Counted from the stretch's first letter, positions 14,864 through 26,829 are shown. The stretch is 48,790 nt of DNA from an uncultured Lachnospiraceae bacterium (GCA_947630485.1 CANRHU010000018.1:1-48790); one strand, 5' to 3'. Notes: generated by a model not told the origin, from the letters alone. Numbers and translations are program-made.

Positions 14864-16387
14864 ATGAAGAAAATCGTTTCCCTGTTTTTTGCAGTTGTTT
14901 TGGTATTTAATTTGTGCGCATGTTCGGCTACGGCCACGAAAGAAAAACCAGTTTTGACGATTCAGCGCTCGGAGCACGAATCTTTTACCTACAATAAGGA
15001 GCAGCCGGTTATTGAGGAATTGGAAAAGCGCCTGAATATTGATATTCAGCTGGAAACATATCCCAGCGCCGATTACAATGCGAAACTGAATATCCAGCTT
15101 GGCACGGATGATCTGCCGGATATTGTGTTAGGCACCTATACCAGCTTGGCGCAGTATGCGGCACAGGGGATGTTTGTGAACCTCTCCGAGCATATGGACA
15201 AGCTTCCGAACTACAAGGCGACTCTGGAAAAGTACGAGACTTTGGCAAATGCGTTTAAGGTCGACGGCGATATGTACTGGTTTATTCAGGATGTCGAAAA
15301 AGGCAGCGTGATTGGCGGTGATTTCCCAATGGTCCGTAAAGATATTCTGGAGGATATCGGCTGGGAGAAGGCGCCGGATAATTTCGAGGAACTTTATGAA
15401 ATGCTCAAGGCCATAAAGGAGTATGATCCGAACAGCATTCCGTTTGTCACCAGAGGAACCAGCGTTCTGTCGCGGATGGGCTATTCTTTCGGAACTTACA
15501 ATAATATTTATTTTGAGCCGGATGAAGGGAAATATTTATATGGCCCCATATATGATCATTATAGAGATTTCCTGGAATATCTGAATCGTTTTTATACGGA
15601 AGGGCTTTTGGATCCTGACTTTGCCTCTTTTAATAAGAGCATGTGGATGGAGTATCTGACCAGCGGGAAAAGTTTCTTTTTCTTTGATAACAGTTCTTTT
15701 TCCACGGATATCAATTTGGTTACGAAATCCGTTGATCCGGAAGCAGCGTTTGTCCCGATGCTTACGCTGGAGAATAATTACGGAAGCCGTCGAAACCGGC
15801 TCTACGAAGGCTGCGGAGTCAGTCCGCTGCGCAATGATGTCTGGGCGATCTCTTCGAACTGTGAGAATCTGGACGCCGCGCTGGCTTTTATGGATTACCT
15901 CTACAGCGACGAAGGCGCAATGCTGTGCTCCTATGGTATTGAAGGCGTAAATTATGATGTGCTGGAAGACGGCACCATTGAGTTTGATCAGGAGAAAATT
16001 GACTGGTACAAAAATAACGCGAATGATCCATACCGCGAATATTGCAATGAGATTGGCGTAGGCGTGCTGGCGGTGGCCGGAAAGATTTACAGCGAAAACT
16101 GGTACGAATTCCTGGATCAGGATTCATTGGATATGCTGGCATTCTGGGAGAAGGATGAATATCTTCAGCCATATAGCTATTCGCTTTGCTTGAGCGCGGA
16201 GGATACAGCGGCTATCGCGGATATCAGCACCGCATGCAGTACTCTGGTTTCCTCAGAGTCGTTAAAGTTTATTACGGGCACACGGCCGTTGTCGGAGTTC
16301 GGTGATTTTGTTGAGGAGCTGAAAGCGGCAGGAGCTGAAACGATCGAGGAAGTTTACAATAAGACCTATCAGTCTACCTTAAATTAA
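14864..16387 (+). CDS. Extracellular sugar-binding lipoprotein (LplA type)
   Basis: A 507-residue lipoprotein with a signal peptide ending in the lipobox LCAC (Cys20), so it is anchored outside the membrane and feeds the two permeases. The early VLTIQRSEHESFTYNKEQ and the QLGTDDLPDIVLG block match large solute-binding proteins of the LplA group, which bind oligosaccharides. Many Trp, Tyr and Asp residues (WYKNNANDPYREY, ENWYEF) fit carbohydrate stacking. AGGAGG lies before the ATG. The ligand is not known; the downstream arabinofuranosidase and GH2 enzyme suggest an arabinose-containing or galactose-containing oligosaccharide. Confidence 0.9.
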   Translation: MKKIVSLFFAVVLVFNLCACSATATKEKPVLTIQRSEHESFTYNKEQPVIEELEKRLNIDIQLETYPSADYNAKLNIQLGTDDLPDIVLGTYTSLAQYAAQGMFVNLSEHMDKLPNYKATLEKYETLANAFKVDGDMYWFIQDVEKGSVIGGDFPMVRKDILEDIGWEKAPDNFEELYEMLKAIKEYDPNSIPFVTRGTSVLSRMGYSFGTYNNIYFEPDEGKYLYGPIYDHYRDFLEYLNRFYTEGLLDPDFASFNKSMWMEYLTSGKSFFFFDNSSFSTDINLVTKSVDPEAAFVPMLTLENNYGSRRNRLYEGCGVSPLRNDVWAISSNCENLDAALAFMDYLYSDEGAMLCSYGIEGVNYDVLEDGTIEFDQEKIDWYKNNANDPYREYCNEIGVGVLAVAGKIYSENWYEFLDQDSLDMLAFWEKDEYLQPYSYSLCLSAEDTAAIADISTACSTLVSSESLKFITGTRPLSEFGDFVEELKAAGAETIEEVYNKTYQSTLN

Positions 16388-16405
16388 GACGAATGCGTAT
16401 TCATT

Positions 16406-16434
16406 GGGCGACAGGAAATAAATCCCTTTCGCCC
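16406..16434 (+). terminator. Imperfect hairpin after the binding-protein gene
   Basis: GGGCGA-C-AGG and CCC-TTTCGCCC can pair around an AAATAAAT loop. No T-run follows. In importer operons such a stem often stabilises the binding-protein mRNA or causes partial termination, which would give more binding protein than downstream enzymes. Confidence 0.4.
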
Positions 16435-16521
16435 TCTGGATATGTGTTTCGGTTTGTTCGTTATGTAATCAAAGTGAGTTTGGCGGAAAGGGAATGGAAT
16501 TTCGGATGAGGAGATTGAAAT

Positions 16522-17655
16522 ATGAGACGAATTGAAAATACATGGTTGTCGGCCCGGAGAAAGGAAGTACTTGAGGGAGAACGCTCCTGCCTCTATGATT
16601 CCGCAAAGCAGGAGTGGCATTTCTGCCATCATCCGGCGCTTGGCGTATTTCAGGGGACTCTGTACGCTATGTGGTCCAACGGGCCGTGCGGCGAGGATGA
16701 ACCAGGCCAGAGAGTGCAGTACGCGTTCTCTTCCGATGGGAGCAACTGGTCGGAGCCGCAGATTCTCTGTCCGGCATGGATGGGGAAGAAGGGGTATGAG
16801 GTGGTGCTGACGGCAGCGGGTTTTTATGCGTGTGAAGATCAGCTGAACGCCTATATTTCTTCTTATGAGTATGAAACCTATGAAGTTCAGGCGGACAGGC
16901 TGGGCAGAACGAGGCTGGGAGCGAACTGCATCGATCCGAAGCTCTATGTGCTGACAAGCAGGGACGGCATCCACTGGTCGGAACCGCAGGATCTGAGTCT
17001 TCCGATGTCCGCCGTAGGCGGTCCGAGGAAGCTGCGGTCCGGCCGTCTGCTGATCGAGGGAAACTGGGCCCACGCGTGGACCGACGACCCGAAAGGGCTG
17101 ACCGGCTGGACACTCAGCGGCTTCTGCCCGGATAACGTGGATATGAACGAGCCGCCGAGGGACGATCCTTCTTTTTTCTGGAAGGTTTCCGAAAGGCTGG
17201 GGATTGACGCGCATCTCTGCGAGGGCTCCTTTGTCGAAGGAAAGGACGGAACGCTGCATATGCTTTACCGCAGTTATACCCCATGGCTCTGGCAGTCCGA
17301 CAGTTATGACGGCGGGGAGAGCTGGACATTTCCGGAGAAGACGGATTTTCCGGACGGAAATTCAAAATTCTGCATGAGAAAGCTTCCGGACGGCAGATGG
17401 ATCTATGTGGGCAATCCGGGACCGGACCGCGCGCGGTGTCCGCTGGTCATATCGGTATCCGAAGATGACGGATGGACCTTTGATACTCACTATCAGATTG
17501 AGACAGAGATGGTGCCGGTCAGATTCCCGGGCTTTGCCAAAGGCGGAATCTATGGATATCCCAATGTCGCCATTGACGGAGGATTTCTTTATATCATTTA
17601 TTCTGTATGGAAAGAGGACATGATCGTGCAGAGGATTTCCCTGGATCGTCTGTAG
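16522..17655 (+). CDS. Asp-box beta-propeller protein (sialidase-superfamily fold)
   Basis: A 377-residue soluble protein with repeated Asp-box motifs of the S-x-D-x-G-x-x-W kind: SSDGSNWSEPQ (about 71), SRDGIHWSEPQ (about 148), YDGGESWTFP (about 258) and SEDDGWTF (about 314). These mark a six-bladed propeller as in sialidases and related glycosidases or lyases. No signal peptide is present, so it acts inside the cell. The sialidase Arg triad cannot be assigned and no FRIP motif is seen, so I do not call it a sialidase. Its place between an importer and sugar catabolic genes suggests an intracellular glycosidase or lyase for the imported ligand. Confidence 0.75.
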   Translation: MRRIENTWLSARRKEVLEGERSCLYDSAKQEWHFCHHPALGVFQGTLYAMWSNGPCGEDEPGQRVQYAFSSDGSNWSEPQILCPAWMGKKGYEVVLTAAGFYACEDQLNAYISSYEYETYEVQADRLGRTRLGANCIDPKLYVLTSRDGIHWSEPQDLSLPMSAVGGPRKLRSGRLLIEGNWAHAWTDDPKGLTGWTLSGFCPDNVDMNEPPRDDPSFFWKVSERLGIDAHLCEGSFVEGKDGTLHMLYRSYTPWLWQSDSYDGGESWTFPEKTDFPDGNSKFCMRKLPDGRWIYVGNPGPDRARCPLVISVSEDDGWTFDTHYQIETEMVPVRFPGFAKGGIYGYPNVAIDGGFLYIIYSVWKEDMIVQRISLDRL

Positions 17656-17746
17656 TGAAACGCCTTGAAGAACCGCGCTGGCAGGTAAGAAAATGAGCGG
17701 AAGGGAATGGAGCGAAAGACAGATTCGCGGAGGAAAGGAGCAAGCT

Positions 17747-20078
<2,332 letters not shown>

Positions 20079-20124
20079 CCGGGGGTATCAGGCCCCTGTA
20101 ATTCAGAAATGAGGAGAAGAGAGA

Positions 20125-21516
20125 ATGAAACTGGCTGTGTTAATTGCCAACCGCGGTTTCTTCCCCAGCAGCGTGATTGATTCGGCGAGAGAAGAGCTGC
20201 GGGAAGCCGTGAAAAAGGCTGGGGCGGAGCCGCTATTTATGGATCCGGCCCTTACCCGGTTCGGGGCGGTGGAAACGTATGAAGAGGGAAGAGCGTTCGC
20301 CGCGTTTCTGCGGAATAGTCAGGGCGAGTATGACGGGCTGATCCTAAGTCTGCCCAACTTTGGGGATGAGAATGGAATAAAAGCGGCCATTCAGGATGTG
20401 AAGGTTCCGATCCTGCTTCAGGCGTATCCGGACGAACTGGGGCGTCTGGATTTCGCGAACCGAAGGGACGCCTTCTGCGGAAAGCTTGGATTGTGCGCGG
20501 TGCTGAAGCAGATGGGGATGCCTTTCGTGTCAGGCGAACCGTTTGTCATGCATCCGTTGGGGCCGGCATTTCAGAAGGAATTAGGAGATTTTATCTCCAT
20601 ATGCCGCATCGTGAAACGGATGCGGCACGCCCGTATCGGTGTGCTGGGGGCGAGGACGACCGCGTTCAAGAGCGTGCGCTTTGATGAAGGGGCGCTGGAG
20701 CGGGTGGGAGCGGATGTGGAGACGTATGATCTTACTCAGATTTTCAGCCGCGTAGAGGCCGTGAAGGATGAGGACGACAGAATTGGGCAGTGGAGGCAGA
20801 AGCTGAACGAGAATTCCGATACGACGCGCGTCCCGGAATATGCTATAATCAATCAGTGTAAGCTCGGAATCGCGCTGGAGGATTTCTGCCGGGAAATGTG
20901 TCTGGACGTGCTGGCAATCCGCTGCTGGAGCGAACTGCAGTATGAGTATAAGATCACGCCGTGCACGGTCATGGGAGTGCTGAACCAACGGCAGCTGCCG
21001 GCGGTGTGCGAGACGGATGTCACAAATGCTCCGGCCATGCTGGCGATGACGCTTGCATCCGGAACCGGCGTGGGCTGTCTGGATGTAAATAATAATTACG
21101 GAGAGGAACCGGACAAGTGCATATTGTTCCATTGCGGCCCCCTCCCGGCCGATCTCATGACAGGACCGGGGCGTATGCAGGAGCATAAGATGTTTGTGAA
21201 AACGCAGGGAGAAAACTGTTCCTGGGGCGTGAACGCGGGAAGGATGAAACCCGGTCCGGTCACACTCTGTGGGATACGTACCGAGAACGGAGAGGTTCGG
21301 TATTTTGTTGAGAAAGCGGAAGTACTGGATCTTCAGGTTGACAACGGGTTCTTTGGCACCTATGGGGTCGTGGAGATCGCGGGCCTGCAGACAAAGCTTC
21401 GTCATATGAGCGAGGAGGGTTTCCGGCATCATGTGACGGTAACTTCCGGGGATCAGACCAGAAGAATCCGTGAAGCGCTGACAAAATATCTGGGTTATAC
21501 GGAGATTCACCTCTGA
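20125..21516 (+). CDS. L-fucose/L-arabinose isomerase-family protein
   Basis: A 463-residue cytoplasmic protein resembling the fucose-isomerase fold used for aldose-ketose interconversion (L-fucose, D-arabinose, L-arabinose relatives). Supporting segments are the Rossmann-like start (LAVLIANRGFFPSSVID), LPNFGDENGIK, GVLGARTTAFKSVRFDE, CWSELQYEYKITPCTVMGVLNQRQLPAVCETDVTNA with the conserved Glu/Asp/Cys, and CLDVNNNYGEE with HCGP. It is followed by a sugar kinase and a class II aldolase, the usual order of an isomerase-kinase-aldolase route. The exact sugar cannot be told from sequence. GAGGAGAAGAGAG precedes the ATG. A tandem palindromic repeat follows directly. Confidence 0.82.
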   Translation: MKLAVLIANRGFFPSSVIDSAREELREAVKKAGAEPLFMDPALTRFGAVETYEEGRAFAAFLRNSQGEYDGLILSLPNFGDENGIKAAIQDVKVPILLQAYPDELGRLDFANRRDAFCGKLGLCAVLKQMGMPFVSGEPFVMHPLGPAFQKELGDFISICRIVKRMRHARIGVLGARTTAFKSVRFDEGALERVGADVETYDLTQIFSRVEAVKDEDDRIGQWRQKLNENSDTTRVPEYAIINQCKLGIALEDFCREMCLDVLAIRCWSELQYEYKITPCTVMGVLNQRQLPAVCETDVTNAPAMLAMTLASGTGVGCLDVNNNYGEEPDKCILFHCGPLPADLMTGPGRMQEHKMFVKTQGENCSWGVNAGRMKPGPVTLCGIRTENGEVRYFVEKAEVLDLQVDNGFFGTYGVVEIAGLQTKLRHMSEEGFRHHVTVTSGDQTRRIREALTKYLGYTEIHL

Positions 21517-21521
21517 CAGGT

Positions 21522-21676
21522 GCTGGACGTCCAGTGGACGTCCGTTAAGCACCGACCGGAACGAAGTGGAGAGCTGTGCGCCAGTGGCGCACGTTAAGCA
21601 CCGACCGGAACGAAGTGGAGACAGCTGGACGTCCAGTGGACGTCCGTTAAGCACCGACCGGAACGAAGTGGAGACA
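21522..21676 (+). repeat. Three tandem palindromic units (family B)
   Basis: Units start at about 21522, 21573 and 21624. Each has a variable inverted repeat around AGT (GGACGTCC-AGT-GGACGTCC in units 1 and 3, GTGCGCC-AGT-GGCGCAC in unit 2) and then an invariant 28-base tail beginning GTTAAGCACCGACC. Both arms change together in unit 2, so pairing is preserved. The array lies between the isomerase stop and the kinase start, in the same operon, and stays open in the kinase frame. Confidence 0.9.
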
Positions 21677-21733
21677 GTGACGATCGGGGCACGAACTGCG
21701 CAAGATGGGCTTGCGATACGAGGGAGAGTAGGT

Positions 21734-23224
21734 ATGTTAGGCGGACTTGATATTGGAACCACAGGCTGTAAGATTGTCGTTTATGACAATGACGGCACCT
21801 TCTGCTGCCGTTTCTATCGGAAATATCCGGTTACACGGTCGCAGCGGGGGCATGAAATTTCTGCGGATGTCGTGTGGAAAGCGGTGAAAGAGATCCTCCG
21901 GGACGCGGCCTGCCGCTGTCCGGATATTGCGGCGATAGGAATTACCGGCTTCGGGGAGGCGTTTGCCTGTCTGGATGAAAGAGACCGGCCGTTGTTCCCC
22001 ATCATGCTGAATACGGATGCGCGGGGAACGGAGGAATGTTGTGAGCTGGTTTCCGTTCTGGGAAAAGAAGCTCTGGAGCGGATTACAGGTCTTGTGCCGC
22101 ATGGGATGTACAGCATTTCAAAGATCCTATGGATCAAAAAGCACCGGCCGGAGATCTATGGGAAGATACGGCGTATCCTGACCATGCAGGATTATATTGT
22201 CTATATGCTCACGGGAAACGCTGTGATCGATTATTCCCAGGCCTCCAGAACCATGTGTTTTGATATACAAAAACTGCGGTGGAGCGGGGAGATCCTTTGC
22301 GCCTCGGGCGTAGAAGAAAAACTGTTTGCCGTTCCGGTTCCTGCCGGTACTGCTGCCGGTACGGTCAGAGCAGGTTTGACGGAGGAGCTGGGATTTCGCA
22401 ATGCTGTTTTGATTCTTCCGGCCGGTCACGATCAGGTGGCGGCCTCGGTAGGAGCCGGCGTTTTTGAAACCGGAAGCGCGACAGACGGCTGCGGTACGGT
22501 GCAATGCATGACTCCGGTGTATGAAGGAATTCCGGAAGGCGACGCGATGATTCGCGGGCATTATGCGGTAGTGCCCTACGTGTTTCCAGGGAAGTATGTG
22601 ACCTATGCGTTCTCCTATACGGGCGGAGCGTTAATTTCCTGGTTTGTCAGTCAAATGGCAAAAGGAGAAGAAGAAGCTGCCAGGAAGCAGGGAATCAGCG
22701 TATATGAGCTTCTGGAACAGGGAATGAAGGACGAGCCAACAGGAATCCTTGTGCTCCCCCATTTTGCCGGTGCGGCTACACCGTATATGGATCAGACTTC
22801 AAAAGGCGCGATCACGGGGCTGACGCTGGAGCATACGACGTCGGATCTGTACCGGGCGGTTCTGGAGGGAATTACCTATGAGATGAAGCTGAATATGGAA
22901 TATTTAAGAGATGCGGGAATCTGCCCGAGAAAGCTGCATGCGACCGGCGGCGGAGCCGCGTCGAGGGCATGGCTTCAGATGAAGGCTGATATTCTGGAAT
23001 GTCCAATCATATCGGTTGGGAATTATGAGGCTGGGGCCGTTGGCTGTGTGATGATGGCGGGAATTGCAAAGGGTTTGTTTTCGAATCTCAAAGAGGCGGC
23101 AGAGATTATGGTTGCGGAGCGGGAGAAGTACGAGCCGAGACCGGAAAAACAGGAGGCTTACAGAAAGCAGTACGACCGTTACCGGAACCTGTATCAGGGG
23201 CTGCGCTCTTTCGGCCTTATCTAG
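21734..23224 (+). CDS. FGGY-family carbohydrate kinase
   Basis: A 496-residue two-domain sugar kinase that phosphorylates a ketose or polyol with ATP. The N-terminal phosphate loop is GGLDIGTTGCKIVVYD, a substrate-domain block is AIGITGFGEAF, the catalytic base is the Asp of PAGHDQVAAS, and the C-terminal nucleotide block is ATGGGAASRAWLQMKADI. Length is typical of xylulokinase, ribulokinase and fuculokinase relatives. ATG 21734 begins exactly at the conserved family N-terminus and follows AGGGAGAGTAGGT. An in-frame upstream extension only translates the repeat array. It acts between the isomerase and the class II aldolase. Confidence 0.93.
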   Translation: MLGGLDIGTTGCKIVVYDNDGTFCCRFYRKYPVTRSQRGHEISADVVWKAVKEILRDAACRCPDIAAIGITGFGEAFACLDERDRPLFPIMLNTDARGTEECCELVSVLGKEALERITGLVPHGMYSISKILWIKKHRPEIYGKIRRILTMQDYIVYMLTGNAVIDYSQASRTMCFDIQKLRWSGEILCASGVEEKLFAVPVPAGTAAGTVRAGLTEELGFRNAVLILPAGHDQVAASVGAGVFETGSATDGCGTVQCMTPVYEGIPEGDAMIRGHYAVVPYVFPGKYVTYAFSYTGGALISWFVSQMAKGEEEAARKQGISVYELLEQGMKDEPTGILVLPHFAGAATPYMDQTSKGAITGLTLEHTTSDLYRAVLEGITYEMKLNMEYLRDAGICPRKLHATGGGAASRAWLQMKADILECPIISVGNYEAGAVGCVMMAGIAKGLFSNLKEAAEIMVAEREKYEPRPEKQEAYRKQYDRYRNLYQGLRSFGLI

Positions 23225-23312
23225 GCGGTTTGGCGGAAATGTGAAGTGAGAAGCGCTTTGGGAAACACAGGTGTTAAATTAAATAACAGGAAAGGAAAAT
23301 GGTACGGGTATT

Positions 23313-24230
23313 ATGAAAGCTACAATGTGCGAAGTATTAGTTCTGGCGGAGAAAAATGGGTACGCGATCGGGGCGTTTAACACCCCTAATCTGGAGTGCC
23401 TGCTGGCTGTGCTGCATAATGCGGAACGAATGGATGTTCCGGTTATCATTTCCCATGCGCAGCTGCATGAACCGGTTGCCCATCTGGATGAAATCGGCCC
23501 CGTTATGGCGGTACTGGCGGAAAAGGCCAGGGTTCCGGTCTGTGTGCATCTCGATCACGGGGAATCTCTCGATTATCTGAAACATGCGCTTGATCTGGGC
23601 TTTACGTCGGTGATGTACGACGGCTCCCTGTTGTCTTATGAGGAGAACGTCGAGAATACGAAAAAGGTCATGCGTATGGCGGAAAAGGCCGGCGCGTCGG
23701 TGGAAGCGGAGATAGGAGTGATGGCTGGACGGGAATCGGAAGCCAATCCTACAGGAGAGAATTCGGAGCGATTCTACACAGATCCTGCATTGGCGAAGCG
23801 GTTTGCCGATGAGACGAAAATCCATGCGCTTGCATGCTCATTCGGCACGGTTCACGGTATCTATAAGGAAAAGCCCAGGATCGATTTTGACCGGATCGAG
23901 AAGATTCGGACGCTGACGGGGCTTCCTCTGGTGATGCATGGCGGTTCCGGCGTCAGTCCGCAGGATTACAGGGAAGCGATTCGCAGAGGCGTCCGCAAGA
24001 TCAACTATTATACATATATGTCCCGCGCGGCGGTTCAGGCAGTCAGGGATTTCCTGAGCGACGAGACCGTCATTTTCTATCATGACGCCGCTATGGCGGC
24101 ACAGAAGGCGATGGAGGAAGATGTGTATAAAGCGATGGGAATCTTTTATGAACGGAACCATACGGTGCTGGAATCGAAGCGGCATTGCGTGGGACTGACG
24201 AAATCAGGAGAGGAAAAAAGCGAATTTTAA
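23313..24230 (+). CDS. Class II (zinc) ketose-bisphosphate aldolase family
   Basis: A 305-residue barrel enzyme of the fructose/tagatose-bisphosphate aldolase family. Zinc ligands and catalytic residues are visible: CVHLDHGES (about residues 77-85), EAEIGVMAGRE, GTVHG and VMHGGSGV, with the KINYYTYM block for phosphate binding. It would split the phosphorylated ketose from the FGGY kinase into dihydroxyacetone phosphate and an aldehyde. Length is typical. AAAGGAAAATGG lies upstream of the start. It is the last pathway enzyme before the GH2 gene. The specific substrate is not resolved; tagatose, fructose or a pentulose/fuculose 1-phosphate are options. Confidence 0.9.
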   Translation: MKATMCEVLVLAEKNGYAIGAFNTPNLECLLAVLHNAERMDVPVIISHAQLHEPVAHLDEIGPVMAVLAEKARVPVCVHLDHGESLDYLKHALDLGFTSVMYDGSLLSYEENVENTKKVMRMAEKAGASVEAEIGVMAGRESEANPTGENSERFYTDPALAKRFADETKIHALACSFGTVHGIYKEKPRIDFDRIEKIRTLTGLPLVMHGGSGVSPQDYREAIRRGVRKINYYTYMSRAAVQAVRDFLSDETVIFYHDAAMAAQKAMEEDVYKAMGIFYERNHTVLESKRHCVGLTKSGEEKSEF

Positions 24231-24246
24231 AGAAGGAGATTGGAAC

Positions 24247-26745
24247 ATGCAGGTTCAGAATATTGACAGGGACTGGAAATTCGGACTGGGATTGGCCAAT
24301 ATTGTCAGGGTAGTCAAGGGAGAGGATGCGGATATGACGGTAAATCTTCCCCATGACTATATGATTGCCGGGGATGTGACGCCGGAGGCACCGGAGGGCC
24401 CGGCCAGCGGGTTTTATACTGCAGGCGTGGCCCATTACAGGAAGATGATTATGATTCCGGCAGAGTGGGAACAAGGGAATGTCTTTCTGCGGTTTGACGG
24501 AGTGATGATGAATGCCACCGTGGAGATCAACGGCTCCAAGGCGGCGCTGCATCATTACGGGTATTCGCCGTTTTTGGCGGACATCACGCGATATCTCTAT
24601 TTCGGACAGGAAAACAGTGTGACTGTTACGGTCAATCCCAGCATGCGGCCTAATTCCAGATGGTATTCCGGCGCGGGAATCTTTCGATCGGTGGAACTTT
24701 TACATGGACCGGCAGTATATATCGAAAGCGACGGTATCTATGGTTATACGAAGGGAATCGAGGATGGTACTGCCTATGTGCAGACGGAGGTTTCGATCCG
24801 CAATACCTCCGGTTCTGATCGGATCGCGGTTGTTGAGGTATCGCTTAAGGAGGAAGCGGGCGGCCGGACGGTGGTGAGCCGCCGCGCCAGGATCCAAGTC
24901 GATGCGAACAGCCGCCAGACCGCTTATATCGCGATGACGGTGGAAAACCCGCTTCTGTGGGATGCAGAACATCCGAACCTGTATCGGATCGCGGCAAAGG
25001 TGACGGATATCGGAATCTTCCGGACACATTTCGTGGAATCGGATGAGAAGACGGAAGACGCGGACAGCGTGCTCTTCGGCATCCGTACCGTCACAGCAGA
25101 TGTAAAGCACGGGCTGCGGATCAACGGCAGAACCGTGAAACTGAGAGGAAGCTGCGTTCATCATGACAACGGGCTTCTAGGGGCTGTTTCTCTCTATGAC
25201 GCGGAGGTTCGCCGGATTCGGACGATGAAGGAAGTAGGTTTCAACGCTATTCGTACGACTCATAATCCTCCGTCGAAGGTACTGACGGAGGTCTGCGACC
25301 GGCTGGGAATGTATGTGCTTGCGGAGGCCTTCGACGTGTGGGGCATGGGCAAACAGCCCGGCGACTATAATCAATTCTTTGCGGATGACTGGGAAGCGGA
25401 TCTGACCGCGTTTGTCAGGCGGGACAGGAGCCATCCGTCGATTGTGATCTGGTCCACGGGCAATGAGATCACCGAGCGGGCCGGATTAAACCATGGCTAT
25501 ACATTGGCGACGAAGCTGGCGGAGAAGGTGCGCATTTTGGATCGCAGCCGCCCGGTCAGCAACGGAATCTGTTCGCTCTGGAATGGTCTGGATGATGAAG
25601 TGATGAGGAAGAATCTGGAGAAAATGGCCGCGACGGCGCAAACGGAGCTTCAGAACGCGGATGTGGGAGCGTCTGATCTGGATTGGGAAAATATGACGGA
25701 AGCGTTTACAAATGGTCTTGATATTGTGGGTTATAACTATCTGGAGGATAAATATGCCCAGGATCATAAGCTGTATCCTGACAGGGTTATGGTGGGTTCT
25801 GAGAATTATCCGAAGGAGATCGGAAAGCGCTGGCCCATGGTGTTGAGTACGCCATATGTGATCGGTGATTTCACCTGGATTGCGGTGGACTATATTGGTG
25901 AAGCGGGTATCGGAAAATCCTTGTTTTTGAATCCGAATGAAACGAGGATTCCAGGGGGACAAGGGGCGTTGTCCTCCCGCTCTTCTAAATTTCCGTACCG
26001 ACTGGCTAATTCCGCGGATATTGACATTAACGGCAATATCCTGCCCCAGGGCAACTACAGGAGCGTCGTGTACGGTTCGGACGCAACCTATGTGTTCTCG
26101 TACGATCCAGCCAATCACGGCAGGCAGGAGATTCTGGGTAAATGGGGCTTCCCCGCCTGCAGCAAATGCTGGAACTGGGCCGGAAACGAAGGAAAGGGCG
26201 TATCGCTTCTGGTATTTAGCCGTGCCGAGAAAGTTGAGGTTTTGGTAAACGGCCGCTCTCTTGGCAGGAAGAAACAGGGGGAAGTGCCCGGAGTTGAGGA
26301 AATGCCCTTTACCTTTGTGTTCGACACAGTCTATGAACCTGGTGAGGTAACGGCCGTCAGCTACTGCGGCGGAAAGGAGATATCCAGAGATATCATGCGC
26401 ACGGCAGGCAATGCCTGCGCCGTCCGCATGCGCGCGGACCGAACGGAGATGGCTGCGGATGGACACAGTCTGATCTATGTGTGCGTCGAAGTGATTGATG
26501 GAAAGGGCAGAGTGGTGCCGGATGCACAGATTGCATTGACGGCGTCTACAGAAGGAGCGGTGTTCCTGGCTGGCTTCGGCTCTGCAAATCCAATTACCGC
26601 GGAAAACTACACCTCCGGCAGCTTCACGACTTACCGGGGACGTGCATGCGGCATCCTGCGAAGTGGTTACGAGGCCGGGAAGGCAGTATTTAAAGTGGAG
26701 AATGGGACGCTTGGAAGCGCGTCGCTGCATGTGACGGTAAAATAG
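24247..26745 (+). CDS. GH2-family glycosidase with C-terminal Ig-like domains
   Basis: An 832-residue cytoplasmic enzyme with the sugar-binding domain (WKFGLGLA, LPHDYM, SRWYSGAGIFR), Ig-like domain, TIM barrel and two C-terminal beta domains (WNWAGNEGKGVSLLVFS, then an Ig-like end). The acid/base is Glu407 in STGNEI and the nucleophile Glu519 in VGSENYP. The sequence RGSCVHHDNGLLGA is typical of beta-galactosidase-like GH2 members that have DUF4982. Beta-galactosidase is the likeliest activity; beta-glucuronidase and others are possible. It closes the sugar operon, 17 bases after the aldolase, with AAGAAGGAGATTGG as the ribosome-binding region. No signal peptide. Confidence 0.92.
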   Translation: MQVQNIDRDWKFGLGLANIVRVVKGEDADMTVNLPHDYMIAGDVTPEAPEGPASGFYTAGVAHYRKMIMIPAEWEQGNVFLRFDGVMMNATVEINGSKAALHHYGYSPFLADITRYLYFGQENSVTVTVNPSMRPNSRWYSGAGIFRSVELLHGPAVYIESDGIYGYTKGIEDGTAYVQTEVSIRNTSGSDRIAVVEVSLKEEAGGRTVVSRRARIQVDANSRQTAYIAMTVENPLLWDAEHPNLYRIAAKVTDIGIFRTHFVESDEKTEDADSVLFGIRTVTADVKHGLRINGRTVKLRGSCVHHDNGLLGAVSLYDAEVRRIRTMKEVGFNAIRTTHNPPSKVLTEVCDRLGMYVLAEAFDVWGMGKQPGDYNQFFADDWEADLTAFVRRDRSHPSIVIWSTGNEITERAGLNHGYTLATKLAEKVRILDRSRPVSNGICSLWNGLDDEVMRKNLEKMAATAQTELQNADVGASDLDWENMTEAFTNGLDIVGYNYLEDKYAQDHKLYPDRVMVGSENYPKEIGKRWPMVLSTPYVIGDFTWIAVDYIGEAGIGKSLFLNPNETRIPGGQGALSSRSSKFPYRLANSADIDINGNILPQGNYRSVVYGSDATYVFSYDPANHGRQEILGKWGFPACSKCWNWAGNEGKGVSLLVFSRAEKVEVLVNGRSLGRKKQGEVPGVEEMPFTFVFDTVYEPGEVTAVSYCGGKEISRDIMRTAGNACAVRMRADRTEMAADGHSLIYVCVEVIDGKGRVVPDAQIALTASTEGAVFLAGFGSANPITAENYTSGSFTTYRGRACGILRSGYEAGKAVFKVENGTLGSASLHVTVK

Positions 26746-26829
26746 AAGCCTGACTGAATGGTTAATCAAATGAAATATTATTTTGGAGGAAATGAAAACG
26801 GGATGCGATCCATCTAAGCAAAGAAAAAC

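Noticed and set aside
16522-17655. Sialidase (GH33)
   Set aside because: Asp boxes are present but the FRIP motif and Arg triad could not be seen, and there is no signal peptide.
21522-21676. CRISPR-like array
   Set aside because: Only three units, the variable part is a palindrome rather than a spacer, and there are no cas genes nearby.
21566-21733. N-terminal extension of the FGGY kinase
   Set aside because: The frame is open but only translates the palindromic repeat array; the conserved kinase N-terminus begins at ATG 21734 with its own ribosome-binding site.
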